Assembly (NCBI RefSeq): GCF_001758785.1
Contig: NZ_LROM01000058.1
Coordinates: 1-47,831 of the forward strand
Length of the DNA stretch: 47,831 nucleotides
Reading direction: 5' to 3'
Origin: Duganella phyllosphaerae
Lineage (GTDB): Bacteria > Pseudomonadota > Gammaproteobacteria > Burkholderiales > Burkholderiaceae_D
Part shown: piece by piece, positions 16,226 through 24,412 of the stretch
Numbering within the stretch: the stretch's first letter is position 1
Layout: every line of letters starts with the position of its first letter
Program-made: the position numbers and the translations under genes
The notes under the pieces: model-generated
The model's database searches: none
The model's input: only the letters and a program-made list of their open reading frames with translations
What the model was told of the DNA's origin: nothing

Positions 16226-17986
16226 TTACTTGTTCTGGTAGCCGCCGTAATACTTCACCGGGCTCCAGTCGGGCTTGACCTCGAGTGCCTTGGGCGCCAG
16301 TTGCTGGAACTGCTCGCCGGCGTACACCACCTTGCCGTTGACGATGGTCAGCGCGCTTTCCAGGTGCTTGATCTGCTCGACGTCCATGCTGAAGTAATCA
16401 TGCGGCAGGATCACCAGGTCGGCGTACTGGCCCTTGGCCAGCGTGCCCTTGAGCTTTTCTTCGCCACTCATCCAGGCGCTGCCCTGGGTCATCAGTTTCA
16501 GGGCCTGGTAGCGGCTCAGCACGTCCTGTGGCTGCCAAAGCTTCAAGCCGCCGGCGGTCTTGCCGGTCACCGCCCAGTAGATCGACGGCCACGGACCGTA
16601 GCTGCTCACGCGGGTGCCGTCGGTGCCGAGGCCCACCGGAATTTTCATTTCCAGCATCTTCTTGATCGGCGGCATCTGGCGGGTCTGGGCGCCGTACTGC
16701 TTCCAGTAATGTTCGCCCTGGAAGTACATGCGGTTTTGCACGGCGATGCCGCCGCCCAGCGCTTTTACACGCTTCAGCTGCTTGTCGCTGATGGTCTCGG
16801 CATGGTCGAAGAACCAGCGCAGGCCGTTCAGCGGCAGGTCCTTGTTGACTTTTTCGATCACGGCCAGGTCGCGGTCGATGCTCTCGTCGTACGTGGCGTG
16901 GATGCGGAACGGCCAGCGGTTCTTGATCAACAGGCGCAGCACGGGCTCGAGTTCGCCTTCCATTTCGTGCGGCATGTCGGGACGCGGCTCGAGGAAGTTC
17001 TCGAAATCGGCCGCGCTCCACACCAGGTTTTCGCCGCCGCCCTCGGTGTTGTAGCCGTTGGCGTAAAACAGGTGTTCATTCTTGTCGGGCTTGGTTTGCG
17101 TGAGCCAGCGCTGGTAGTCTTCCAGCTCCTTGCCCGGCTTTTGCGCGAACAGGTAATACGATGTGCGCACCGTCAGCTTGCCATCTTTGGCCAGCTCCAG
17201 GCTCACGGCGTAATCGTCGGGATAGGCCTGGCCGCCGCCGCCGGCGTCGATCGCACTGGTCAGACCCAGGCGATTGAGGTCGCGGTAGTACTGGATGGTG
17301 GAATTGAGCTGTTGTTCGCGCGGCAGCACGGTGGTCCTGGCCAACGTGGTGTACAGGATCATGGCGTTCGGCTTGGCGATCAGCTTGCCGGTGGGCTTGC
17401 CGTCGGCGCCCACTTCCACCACGCCGTCCTTGAACCTGGTCTCGGCCGTGTAGCCGAGCGTCTCGATGCCTTTTTTATTCAGGAAACCGAGGGCGTAAAG
17501 GTACAGCAGGAAGACCGGCTTGTCCGGTACCGCTTCGTTGATTTCTTCCAGCGTGGGCAGGCGTTTTTCCTCGAACTGGAATTCGTTCCAGCCGCCTACC
17601 ACCTTGATCCAGGCGCCGTCGGGCGTGCGCGCAGCCTGCTCCTTGAGCATTTGCATGGCTTTTTTCAGCGACGTCACGCCGTCCCAGCGCAGCTCGGCGT
17701 TGTAGTTAAGGCCTTCGCGGATGATATGGAGGTGCGAGTCGTTCAGGCCGGGAATCACGGTCTTGCCGTCGGCGTCGATGACTTGCGTGTCGGCGGTCTT
17801 GAGTTTCAGGACGCTGGCATTGCTGCCCACGGCGGTGATCTTGCCGTCCTTCATGGCCACGGCCTGGGCAAACGCGCCCTCCCTGGTCATGGTGGCGACC
17901 TTGCCGTTGGTGATGATCAGGTCGGTGGCATGGGCCGACAAGGTGGCCAGCAGAGATGCGGCAAACGCGAGCTGCGTCAATTTCAT
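16226..17986 (-). CDS. Exported amidohydrolase (YtcJ-like, Amidohydro_3)
   Basis: A 586-residue metal-dependent hydrolase of the amidohydrolase superfamily, YtcJ-like branch. A clear Sec signal peptide (cleavage after SAHA, residue 20) sends it to the periplasm. The composite beta-sandwich start (LIITNGKVATM) leads to the metal motif DSHLH (83-87); later His and Asp ligands are visible in FRIHATYDES, FFDHAETI and GLGTDGTR. Substrates in this branch are mostly unknown amides or cyclic ureides. AGGAGTAACACA precedes the ATG. A strong terminator-like hairpin with seven T residues ends only 12 nt before the ATG, so the transcript must either carry it or read through it. Confidence 0.9.
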   Translation of the reverse strand: MKLTQLAFAASLLATLSAHATDLIITNGKVATMTREGAFAQAVAMKDGKITAVGSNASVLKLKTADTQVIDADGKTVIPGLNDSHLHIIREGLNYNAELRWDGVTSLKKAMQMLKEQAARTPDGAWIKVVGGWNEFQFEEKRLPTLEEINEAVPDKPVFLLYLYALGFLNKKGIETLGYTAETRFKDGVVEVGADGKPTGKLIAKPNAMILYTTLARTTVLPREQQLNSTIQYYRDLNRLGLTSAIDAGGGGQAYPDDYAVSLELAKDGKLTVRTSYYLFAQKPGKELEDYQRWLTQTKPDKNEHLFYANGYNTEGGGENLVWSAADFENFLEPRPDMPHEMEGELEPVLRLLIKNRWPFRIHATYDESIDRDLAVIEKVNKDLPLNGLRWFFDHAETISDKQLKRVKALGGGIAVQNRMYFQGEHYWKQYGAQTRQMPPIKKMLEMKIPVGLGTDGTRVSSYGPWPSIYWAVTGKTAGGLKLWQPQDVLSRYQALKLMTQGSAWMSGEEKLKGTLAKGQYADLVILPHDYFSMDVEQIKHLESALTIVNGKVVYAGEQFQQLAPKALEVKPDWSPVKYYGGYQNK

Positions 17987-17998
17987 TGTGTTACTCCT

Positions 17999-18038
17999 AA
18001 AAAAATGGACTGCCGCGACGCGATGTCGCAACAGTCCA
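17999..18038 (-). terminator. Intrinsic terminator between yceI-like gene and amidohydrolase
   Basis: On the minus strand an outer 7-bp stem TGGACTG/CAGTCCA encloses an inner GCGAC/GTCGC stem and is followed directly by seven T residues. It is well placed to end the yceI-like transcript. The same T-run flows into the AGGAG ribosome site of the amidohydrolase gene, so it could act as an attenuator. Confidence 0.85.
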
Positions 18039-18097
18039 GATCAGTGCAATGAAATCGAGCCAGCCCAGCGGTTACCGTTGGGACCGGCCGGTTTCAA

Positions 18098-18664
18098 TTA
18101 CTCCTTGATCGCTTCGATGGCGAGGGTCAGGGTGACTTCGTCGCCGACATTCGGTGCGTATTTACCGGCGTTGAACTCGGTGCGCTTGATTTTGGCAGTG
18201 GCGTTGGCGCCGCAAGCCATTTTCTTCATCATCGGGTGATCGGCACAGTGGAAGTTCGTCACGGTCAGGGTGACTGGCTTGGTGATGCCCTTGATGGTCA
18301 GGTTGCCGTCGATGGTCGATGGCACGTCACCCTTGAAGTTGACCTTGGTCGACTTGTAGGTAATGGTCGGGAACTTGCCCGTGTCCAGGAAATCTTCGCC
18401 CTGGATGTGGCCGTCGAACAGCTTCGAGCCGGTATCGACCGACTTGGTGTCGATGGTCGCTTCCACCGAGCCGGTCTTGGCAGCGCGGTCCACCGTGAAC
18501 TTGGCGGTAGTATTGTTGAAGCGGCTGGTCTGCATCGAGTAACCGAAGTGGCTGTAGCTGAAGCTCGAGAACGTGTGGTTGGCATCGGAGGTAAAGGTTT
18601 CCGGTGCGGCAAATGCGGACATCGAGATACCAGCGGCAACCAGCAGGGCAAAGATTTTTTTCAT
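18098..18664 (-). CDS. YceI-family periplasmic protein
   Basis: A 188-residue YceI-like protein. The signal peptide (MKKIFALLVAAGISMSAFA) is classical, and the ATG at 18664 is chosen because the signal begins there; the in-frame extension to 18814 is not signal-like. The mature part shows the lipocalin-like YceI pattern, with alternating strands in SDANHTFSSFSYSHFGY, TIDTKSVDTGSKLFDGHI and GNLTIKGITKPVTLTV. Family members bind polyisoprenoids or other amphiphiles in the periplasm. Two Cys residues (FHCADHP and MACGANA) could form a disulfide. A strong terminator follows 60 nt later, so it is probably monocistronic. The roughly 250 nt upstream hold its promoter, with nothing else recognisable. 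Confidence 0.93.
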   Translation of the reverse strand: MKKIFALLVAAGISMSAFAAPETFTSDANHTFSSFSYSHFGYSMQTSRFNNTTAKFTVDRAAKTGSVEATIDTKSVDTGSKLFDGHIQGEDFLDTGKFPTITYKSTKVNFKGDVPSTIDGNLTIKGITKPVTLTVTNFHCADHPMMKKMACGANATAKIKRTEFNAGKYAPNVGDEVTLTLAIEAIKE

Positions 18665-18920
18665 TGTCAGACTCCAGTGTGTGGGAACAGTGAGACGTGC
18701 GACCGGTCCGGGATTCCGGCAAAGTCCATGTCTCGGGTGGCAATGATTATGCTCTGCACTATTGATGTTGTAAAACGAAAAATTTGCCTCGTTACTATCG
18801 AGAAAATCGATCATAAGCAGCGGTTACGTTCAATCTGCTGCACAGGTGGGAATAATACTGGGGGATGGGAGGGAGGGGAATCTGTCGGAAGGATGAGGTT
18901 TACCTAACCTTGCGGTTCAA

Positions 18921-19304
18921 TCATCCTGCTGCGGCCGACGGCTGCCTGATCAGGCATTCCGCAGGGATGCCAAGACCTTCATGCAGGCGCCAGATCATCG
19001 CCAGTGTTAATGGTCGGGTGCCATTCAAAATCTCGTACACCCGGTTCAAGCGGCCGATCATCGGCTGCAGATCCTTGGGCGTCAGGCCTTGCTGCTCCAT
19101 CCTGAACTTGATCGCATCGATGGGGCTTGGCGAATCCATGGGGAAGTGCCTGGCTTCATAGGCTACAACGAGCGTCGCCAACACATCAAGTCGGTCACCT
19201 TCCGGTGTTCCCGGCTCGGCGGACATCAGTCCGTCGATCTCTTGCAAGGCTGCCGCGTGGTCCGCAGCGTTCCTGATAGGTTTGATTTCCACTTTGAACC
19301 TCAT
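18921..19304 (-). CDS. higA: HigA-like antitoxin (XRE-type helix-turn-helix)
   Basis: A 127-residue antitoxin. The C-terminal half is an XRE-like DNA-binding domain (MEQQGLTPKDLQPMIG, then RVYEILNGTRPLTLAMIWRL), matching the HigA/YgjM group. The N-terminal half (residues 10-55, acidic and helical) is the expected toxin-binding region. The gene starts directly after the HigB stop codon (TGA-ATG, no gap), so toxin and antitoxin are translationally linked in toxin-first order, as in other hig loci. HigA should neutralise HigB and repress the operon by binding the palindrome at 19616-19634. The 256 nt on the other side lead to the yceI-like start and hold no clear terminator. Confidence 0.9.
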   Translation of the reverse strand: MRFKVEIKPIRNAADHAAALQEIDGLMSAEPGTPEGDRLDVLATLVVAYEARHFPMDSPSPIDAIKFRMEQQGLTPKDLQPMIGRLNRVYEILNGTRPLTLAMIWRLHEGLGIPAECLIRQPSAAAG

Positions 19305-19604
19305 TCAGATTGTCTGCGCATCAATCGCGTCATACTGCTTATGTGTGCCGATGAATTTGATAAACAAAATGCCGTGCGGATAATTGATCGAGGTGACGAG
19401 TCGATACTTGTTTCCCGCGATATTGAAGACGACACGTCCATTTTTCAAAATGATGGCTGTTCCGAAGTCGGCCTTGACCTCTGCCGGTGATGACCAGCTC
19501 GCTTTAAGAACAAAACCATACCAAGCTGTCAGGGGAATCTTCGCATCCCTACAGGCTGGCTGCTCATAGAACGACTTAATCGTCTGGAGAGAAAGTATCC
19601 GCAT
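19305..19604 (-). CDS. higB: HigB-like mRNA interferase toxin
   Basis: A toxin of the RelE-like HigB family (about 99 residues), which cuts mRNA at the ribosome. The diagnostic core is intact: LTAWYGFVLKASW, GRVVFNIAGNKYRLV, INYPHGILFIKFIGTHKQYD and the terminal DAQTI. Conserved Lys, Arg and His residues in GNKYRL and GTHKQYD belong to the catalytic face. It appears full length. The ATG at 19604 fits the family's usual N-terminus (MRI...), while the ATG at 19613 has slightly better spacing from a GGGAC; either is possible. A 19-bp operator-like palindrome abuts the start. It is followed without gap by higA. Confidence 0.93.
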   Translation of the reverse strand: MRILSLQTIKSFYEQPACRDAKIPLTAWYGFVLKASWSSPAEVKADFGTAIILKNGRVVFNIAGNKYRLVTSINYPHGILFIKFIGTHKQYDAIDAQTI

Positions 19605-19615
19605 GAATCGCATGC

Positions 19616-19634
19616 TAGTCCCGTTTTGGGACTA
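19616..19634. promoter_or_regulatory. Candidate HigA operator
   Basis: TAGTCCC and GGGACTA are perfect 7-bp arms separated by GTTTT. The site lies 2 to 11 nt upstream of the possible higB start codons, exactly where a HigA or HigB-HigA complex would block transcription or translation. Autoregulation is established for the family; this particular site is inference. Confidence 0.6.
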
Positions 19635-19736
19635 TCGCAAGCAATTCATGCATCGTTTGTCGCAGCATTGCGCCGGGCAAATCGAATTGCCTCCGCGGCC
19701 AGATTCAACTTGAGGAAGGACCTGCCTCTCAGGGTA

Positions 19737-20576
19737 TCAGGCCGCAGCCGCAATCTTGCTCGCCGGCCTGGAAGGCGCCGGATGCAGGATGCTTTCCAGC
19801 AGTTGCTGCTCCAGCGCCGCAAACGCTGCGTTGCCACGGGCGCGGGGACGTGGCAGGTCCACTTTCAGGTCGAGGGTAATGCGGCCTTCTTCGATCAGCA
19901 CCACGCGGTCGGCCAGCGCCAGCGCTTCCTGCACGTCGTGGGTGACCAGCACCGCCGTAAAACCACGCGCCAGCCACAGGCTTTCGATCAATTGCTGCAT
20001 TTCGATGCGGGTGAGCGCATCGAGCGCACCGAGGGGTTCGTCGAGCAGCAGCAACTGCGGTTCGTGCAGCAGCGCGCGCGCCAGGGCCACGCGCTGGCGC
20101 TGGCCGCCCGACAGTTCGGCGGGCCAGTCGTTGGCGCGTTCGCCCAGGCCCACGGTAGACAGCGTGGCAGCGGCCGCGTTCAGCGAGCGTGGTAATCCCA
20201 GCGCGACGTTTTCCAGCACCGTCTTCCACGGCAGCAGCCGCGCTTCCTGGAACATGATGCGGATGCTCGTACCGATGGCGCCCTGGCCCACCGCGATGGT
20301 GCCCTGCTCCACCGTCTCCAGCCCGGCGATGGCGCGCAGCAGCGTGCTCTTGCCGCAGCCGCTGCGGCCCACCACCGCGACGAACTCGCCAGGCTTCAGT
20401 TGCAACCCGATGTCGTGCAGCACCGCGCGCTCGCCGAACGATTTGCTCAGACCGTCGAGCGACAGCGACACGCCCTGGCGTCGCGCCGGTGGCCGGTTGG
20501 CGTCGGCCGCCGACAGCGACGCCAGGTTTTCGCGGGCCAATCCGCCCATATCGAACAAGTTGGTGGAAATATTCAT
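19737..20576 (-). CDS. ssuB: Sulfonate ABC transporter, ATP-binding protein SsuB
   Basis: A 279-residue ABC ATPase that powers aliphatic sulfonate import. Walker A is GRSGCGKST (70-78), the Q-loop is in [11 protein letters not shown], the signature is LSGGQRQR, Walker B is [12 protein letters not shown], and the switch His is in [23 protein letters not shown] is typical of the SsuB/TauB group. An N-terminal extension of about 35 residues before the first strand is common in betaproteobacterial SsuB. GGAG lies about 10 nt before the ATG. It is the last gene of ssuEADCB, 25 nt after ssuC. The 123 nt to the hig toxin contain the hig promoter. Confidence 0.95.
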   Translation of the reverse strand: MNISTNLFDMGGLARENLASLSAADANRPPARRQGVSLSLDGLSKSFGERAVLHDIGLQLKPGEFVAVVGRSGCGKSTLLRAIAGLETVEQGTIAVGQGAIGTSIRIMFQEARLLPWKTVLENVALGLPRSLNAAAATLSTVGLGERANDWPAELSGGQRQRVALARALLHEPQLLLLDEPLGALDALTRIEMQQLIESLWLARGFTAVLVTHDVQEALALADRVVLIEEGRITLDLKVDLPRPRARGNAAFAALEQQLLESILHPAPSRPASKIAAAA

Positions 20577-20601
20577 ACGGTTTACTCCAGTTCAAGATCG
20601 A

Positions 20602-21375
20602 TTAGCGGTAGGCCGGATTCCAGCGCAGGAAGCGCTTTTCCATGCCGCGCGAGGCCAGGTCGGCAGCCTTGCCCAGCAGCGCGTACAGCAATATTCCCAC
20701 CAGCACCACGTCGGTTTGCAGGAATTCGCGCGCGTTCATGGTCATGTAGCCGATGCCCGCCTGCGCCGAAATGGTCTCGGCCACGATCAGCAGCACCCAC
20801 ACCAGCCCGAGCGAAAACCGTACACCAACCAGTATCGACGGCAGCGCCGCTGGCAGGATCACGTCGCGGTACAACGGCCAGCCGGACAGGCCATAGCTGC
20901 GCGCCATCTCGATCAGGCCCTGGTCGGCCGAGCGGATGCCGTGGAAGGTGTTCAGGTATACCGGGAAGAACACGCCGACCGCCAGCAGGAACAGCTTGGC
21001 CGTTTCGTCGATGCCGAACCACAGGATCACCAGCGGGATCAGCGCCAGCGCCGGGATGTTGCGCACCATTTGCAGCGTGGTGTCGAGCAGCGTTTCGGCG
21101 CGACGAAAACTCCCCGTCAGCAGGCCAAGTAGCAGCCCGAGACCGGCACCAATGGCAAAGCCCGACGCCGCGCGCCACAGGCTGGTGCGCAAGTGCACCC
21201 ATAGCTCGCCCGACACAGCCAGCACCCAGAAGGCCTTGGCCACCGCCCACGGCTCGGGCAGGATGCGGCTCGACAGCCATCCCGCCTGCGAGGCCCCCTG
21301 CCATAGCACGATCAGCGTGACGGGCAGTATCCATGGCGCGAGCGCGCTGGGCGCCTGGTTCTTTGCTGGTGCCAT
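20602..21375 (-). CDS. ssuC: Sulfonate ABC transporter permease SsuC
   Basis: A 257-residue inner-membrane permease with about six membrane segments. The EAA loop that docks SsuB is visible as LIEMARSYGLSGWPLYRDVILPAALP read in two parts (EMARSYGL and LPAALPSILVG). The start at 21375 shares its A with the ssuD stop (TAATG), which forces translational coupling and excludes the long upstream extension. Together with SsuA and SsuB it forms the importer for alkanesulfonates, used when sulfate is scarce. Confidence 0.94.
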   Translation of the reverse strand: MAPAKNQAPSALAPWILPVTLIVLWQGASQAGWLSSRILPEPWAVAKAFWVLAVSGELWVHLRTSLWRAASGFAIGAGLGLLLGLLTGSFRRAETLLDTTLQMVRNIPALALIPLVILWFGIDETAKLFLLAVGVFFPVYLNTFHGIRSADQGLIEMARSYGLSGWPLYRDVILPAALPSILVGVRFSLGLVWVLLIVAETISAQAGIGYMTMNAREFLQTDVVLVGILLYALLGKAADLASRGMEKRFLRWNPAYR

Positions 21376-22523
21376 TACGCCGCCTTCTTCGGGATGATGT
21401 CGCTGGCCATGATCTCGCCGAACGGACCGCTGAGCGACTGGGCGCCGGCCGCCTTGCCCTTCCCTAGCAACGGGAACACCAGCTCGGCGAAACGGTAAGA
21501 TTCTTCCAGGTGCGGATAGCCGGAAAAGATAAAGGTCTCGATGCCGAGGTCCGCGTATTCCTGGATGCGGGCGACGACCGTCTCGGCGTCGCCTACCAGC
21601 GCCGTGCCGGCGCCGCCACGCACCAGGCCCACGCCGGCCCACAGGTTGGGCGAGACTTCCAGCTTGTCGCGGCGGCCGCCGTGCAGCGCTGCCATGCGCT
21701 GCTGGCCCACCGAATCCATCTTGCCGAAGGCTTTCTGGGCCTTGGCGATGGTCTCGTCGTCGAGGTGGCTGATCAGTTCATCGGCTGCGCGCCACGCTTG
21801 CTCGCTGGTGTCGCGCACGATCACGTGCAGGCGGATGCCGAATTTGACGGTGCGCCCATGCCTGGCTGCGCGCGCGCGGATGTCGGCGATTTTTTCGGCC
21901 ACTGCCGCCGGCGGTTCGCCCCAGGTGAGGTACACGTCCATCTGCTCGGCTGCCAGCGCGTGCGCAGGTTCCGACGAGCCGCCGAAATACAGCGGCGGAT
22001 ACGGCTTTTGCACCGCAGGATAAAGGGTCTTGGATCCCTTGACCTGGATATGCTTGCCCTCGAAGTCGTAGCCGGCGTCACCGCCCTCACCGGCCAGCGA
22101 CGCGCGCCACACGCGGATGAATTCGTCGGAAATCTCGTAGCGCTTGGCGTGGTCGGCAAACAGCCCATCGGCTTCCAGTTCGCCCTGGTTACCGCCGGTG
22201 ACCACGTTGATCAGGAGGCGGCCGTTCGACAGGCGGTCGAACGTGGCGGCCATGCGCACCGCCAGTCCCGGCGTGGTCAGTCCGGGACGGATGGCGACGA
22301 GGAACTTGAGCTTTTGCGTGACCGAGATCAGCGACGACGCCACCACCCACGCATCCTCGCACGAGCGTCCGGTGGGCAGCAGCACGCCGTCGTAGCCGAG
22401 CGTGTCGGCAGCGACTGCGCACTGCTTGAGGTAGTCGGCATCGACCGCTCGCGCGCCCTTGGTGGTGCCAAGATAGCGGCTGTCGCCGTGGGTGGGGATG
22501 AACCAGAAGATATTCAACGACAT
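21375..22523 (-). CDS. ssuD: FMNH2-dependent alkanesulfonate monooxygenase SsuD
   Basis: A 382-residue bacterial-luciferase-like enzyme. With reduced FMN and oxygen it splits alkanesulfonates into aldehyde and sulfite in the cytoplasm. The family start ([17 protein letters not shown]) and the phosphate-binding region ([15 protein letters not shown]) are intact. [20 protein letters not shown] and [23 protein letters not shown] are highly typical. Arg and His residues expected for sulfonate binding lie in the conserved loops, but I cannot verify each. AAGGATTACATC gives the ribosome site. Reduced flavin should come from SsuE, the first gene of the operon. Confidence 0.97.
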   Translation of the reverse strand: MSLNIFWFIPTHGDSRYLGTTKGARAVDADYLKQCAVAADTLGYDGVLLPTGRSCEDAWVVASSLISVTQKLKFLVAIRPGLTTPGLAVRMAATFDRLSNGRLLINVVTGGNQGELEADGLFADHAKRYEISDEFIRVWRASLAGEGGDAGYDFEGKHIQVKGSKTLYPAVQKPYPPLYFGGSSEPAHALAAEQMDVYLTWGEPPAAVAEKIADIRARAARHGRTVKFGIRLHVIVRDTSEQAWRAADELISHLDDETIAKAQKAFGKMDSVGQQRMAALHGGRRDKLEVSPNLWAGVGLVRGGAGTALVGDAETVVARIQEYADLGIETFIFSGYPHLEESYRFAELVFPLLGKGKAAGAQSLSGPFGEIMASDIIPKKAA

Positions 22524-22534
22524 GATGTAATCCT

Positions 22535-23587
22535 TTATTTCCTGGCCAGCTGGCTGGCGCCGAGCTGCGCATCCTTGACCGCGATCGGCTTCGGAATCAG
22601 TTTTAGATTGGCGAAAGCGTCGGCCACCTTCTGCTGCTGTTCCAGCACGCCGGAGGTAATCGGTTTGACGCCGTAGGGGTAGCGCGACGCAGCCAGCGCC
22701 ACGATATCGGTTTCCAGGCCGGTCTGGGTGGAGAGAATGGCGGCGACTTCCTTCGGATGCGCCGCACCCCATTCATCGACCTTGGCGATTTCCTCGAGCA
22801 CGATGCGCACGGTGTCCTGGTTCTTTTCGGCGTAGGGCCGCGCGGCCAGGTAGAACTGGTAGTTGTTGACCAGCCCCTTGCCGTCGGCCAGCAAGCGCGC
22901 ACCGATCTGCTTCTCGGCGGCGGCCAGGAACGGATCCCAGATCACCCACGCATCGACGCTGCCACGCTCGAACGCGGCGCGCGCATCGGCTGGCGGCAGG
23001 TAGATCACCTGTACGTCCTGGTAGGCGACACCCGCTTTTTCCAGCGCTTTGACCAATAGGTAGTGGACATTGGACCCCTTGTTCAGGACGATCTTCTTGC
23101 CCTTGAGGTCGGCCACGCTGCGCACGGTCGAGGACTTCGGCACGACGATCGCCTCGCTGGACGGCGACGGCGGCTCGTTGCCGACATACACCAGGTTGGC
23201 GCCGGCGGCCTGGGCGAAAATCGGCGGCGCCTCGCCCACGGTGCCGAAATCGACACTGCCCACGTTCAGGCCTTCGAGCAGTTGCGGCCCGGCCGGAAAT
23301 TCGGTCCACTTGACGGTGACGTTTTTACTGGCCAGGCGCTGCTCCAGCGTGCCACGGCCCTTGAGCAGGGTGAGCGTGCCGTATTTCTGATAGCCGATAC
23401 GGATTTCCTGCCTGCCCTGCGCGGTATTGGCTTGCGCCAGCGACGGCACGTGCGCGCTGGCGCCCAGCACGCCGGCCGCGATCAGCAAGCCCAGGGTGCG
23501 GCGCCGCGTGGTGCGTTGCTGCGAACGGCTGTTGGCGGAGCCGGTGGCCTCGGTGGCGTTGACGATTTTGATGGTTTGGGTGGTCAT
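22535..23587 (-). CDS. ssuA: Aliphatic sulfonate-binding periplasmic protein SsuA
   Basis: A 350-residue periplasmic solute-binding protein for alkanesulfonates. The N-terminus is long and Arg-rich ([11 protein letters not shown]) before a hydrophobic stretch ending SLAQA, so it may use the Tat route. The mature part starts with [15 protein letters not shown] and contains [30 protein letters not shown] and [13 protein letters not shown], all characteristic of SsuA. It lies 12 nt after ssuE and 11 nt before ssuD, within one operon. Confidence 0.95.
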   Translation of the reverse strand: MTTQTIKIVNATEATGSANSRSQQRTTRRRTLGLLIAAGVLGASAHVPSLAQANTAQGRQEIRIGYQKYGTLTLLKGRGTLEQRLASKNVTVKWTEFPAGPQLLEGLNVGSVDFGTVGEAPPIFAQAAGANLVYVGNEPPSPSSEAIVVPKSSTVRSVADLKGKKIVLNKGSNVHYLLVKALEKAGVAYQDVQVIYLPPADARAAFERGSVDAWVIWDPFLAAAEKQIGARLLADGKGLVNNYQFYLAARPYAEKNQDTVRIVLEEIAKVDEWGAAHPKEVAAILSTQTGLETDIVALAASRYPYGVKPITSGVLEQQQKVADAFANLKLIPKPIAVKDAQLGASQLARK

Positions 23588-23599
23588 GTGGAAGCCCTC

Positions 23600-24217
23600 T
23601 CAGCGCGCCAGGCGGATCGGTGCGACCGGCGCCACGAACGACGCCTGCGCGAGTTGCTCCAGCCAAGACTTGTGCCCGTGCAGCGCGGCAGCCAGTCCCT
23701 CCACGCCGGCCTGCACACGCCAGGCGATGGCCTGATCGACCGCCAGGCCGCTGCCCTCGTTCCACACCAGCTGCGACGACGTGGCGTAGATCCCGGCCAG
23801 CACGTGGCGCGCGTCGAGTGCGTGCAGCACAGGGCGCAGCGCGTAGTCCAGCGCCAGCATGTGCGACTGGCTGCCGCCGGTGGCCAGCGGCAGCACCAGC
23901 TTGCCGGCCAGGCCGTCCTGCGGCAGCAGGTCGAGGAAGGCTTTCAATAGTCCCGTGTACGACGCCTTGTAGACCGGGGTGGCGATGATGACGGCGTCGG
24001 CGTCGGCCACGGCAGCGATGGCGCGCTTGATGGCCAGGTCCGAGGTCTCGGCCTGCAAGAGCGCGTGGGCCGGCAGTTCGCGTACCTGCACCTTGGTGTA
24101 GCGGTGGCCAGGGCGAATGTCACCCAACCTCTCTGCCAGTTTCTCGGCCACGTGGTCCAGCAAACGGCCGGTGCTCGATACCGCAGCCGGGCTGCCGCCT
24201 AAAAGAAGAATGCTCAT
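23600..24217 (-). CDS. ssuE: NAD(P)H-dependent FMN reductase SsuE
   Basis: A 205-residue flavodoxin-like reductase that provides FMNH2 to SsuD. The FMN phosphate loop is LLGGSPAAVSSTGRLL near the N-terminus; IATPVYKASYTGLLKAFLDLL and LATGGSQSHMLALDYALRPV are signatures of the SsuE group. The N-terminus at 24217 matches the family and GGGGAT lies upstream; the longer in-frame extension crosses the promoter. It is the first gene of the operon and divergent from a flavin monooxygenase gene. It could also supply reduced flavin to the two other monooxygenases nearby. Confidence 0.95.
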   Translation of the reverse strand: MSILLLGGSPAAVSSTGRLLDHVAEKLAERLGDIRPGHRYTKVQVRELPAHALLQAETSDLAIKRAIAAVADADAVIIATPVYKASYTGLLKAFLDLLPQDGLAGKLVLPLATGGSQSHMLALDYALRPVLHALDARHVLAGIYATSSQLVWNEGSGLAVDQAIAWRVQAGVEGLAAALHGHKSWLEQLAQASFVAPVAPIRLAR

Positions 24218-24412
24218 GGTGCTATCCCCGTCAATTGTTTGTGCCGGCCAGAATAGAACCGTCCCGTTGAAATCAGAACGAATAGTTTTGCGCTTCCATA
24301 TGCGGTTTACGACACATGACTTTTTTGCATATAAATAGCCGGAATTGTTCGTGTACGGGGTCGCCAGGCCGGTGCAATACTGCGCCACCGAATTCCTCCT
24401 GACGGACATACC
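24218..24412. promoter_or_regulatory. Divergent promoter region of the two organosulfur operons
   Basis: This 195-nt gap must hold promoters for ssuE (left) and the monooxygenase operon (right). ATATGC (24298) and GCATAT (24327) are inverted half-sites, the second merging into a TATAAA -10-like hexamer at 24330. The first half-site reads ATATGCGGT, which recurs in the perfect palindrome before bcr (30442). Regulation by a CysB/SsuR-type LysR protein is the family expectation; no such gene is in the window. Confidence 0.5.

Noticed and set aside
16220..18052. 610-codon plus-strand frame opposite the amidohydrolase
   Set aside because: Antisense shadow; the minus strand has a signal peptide and all metal motifs.
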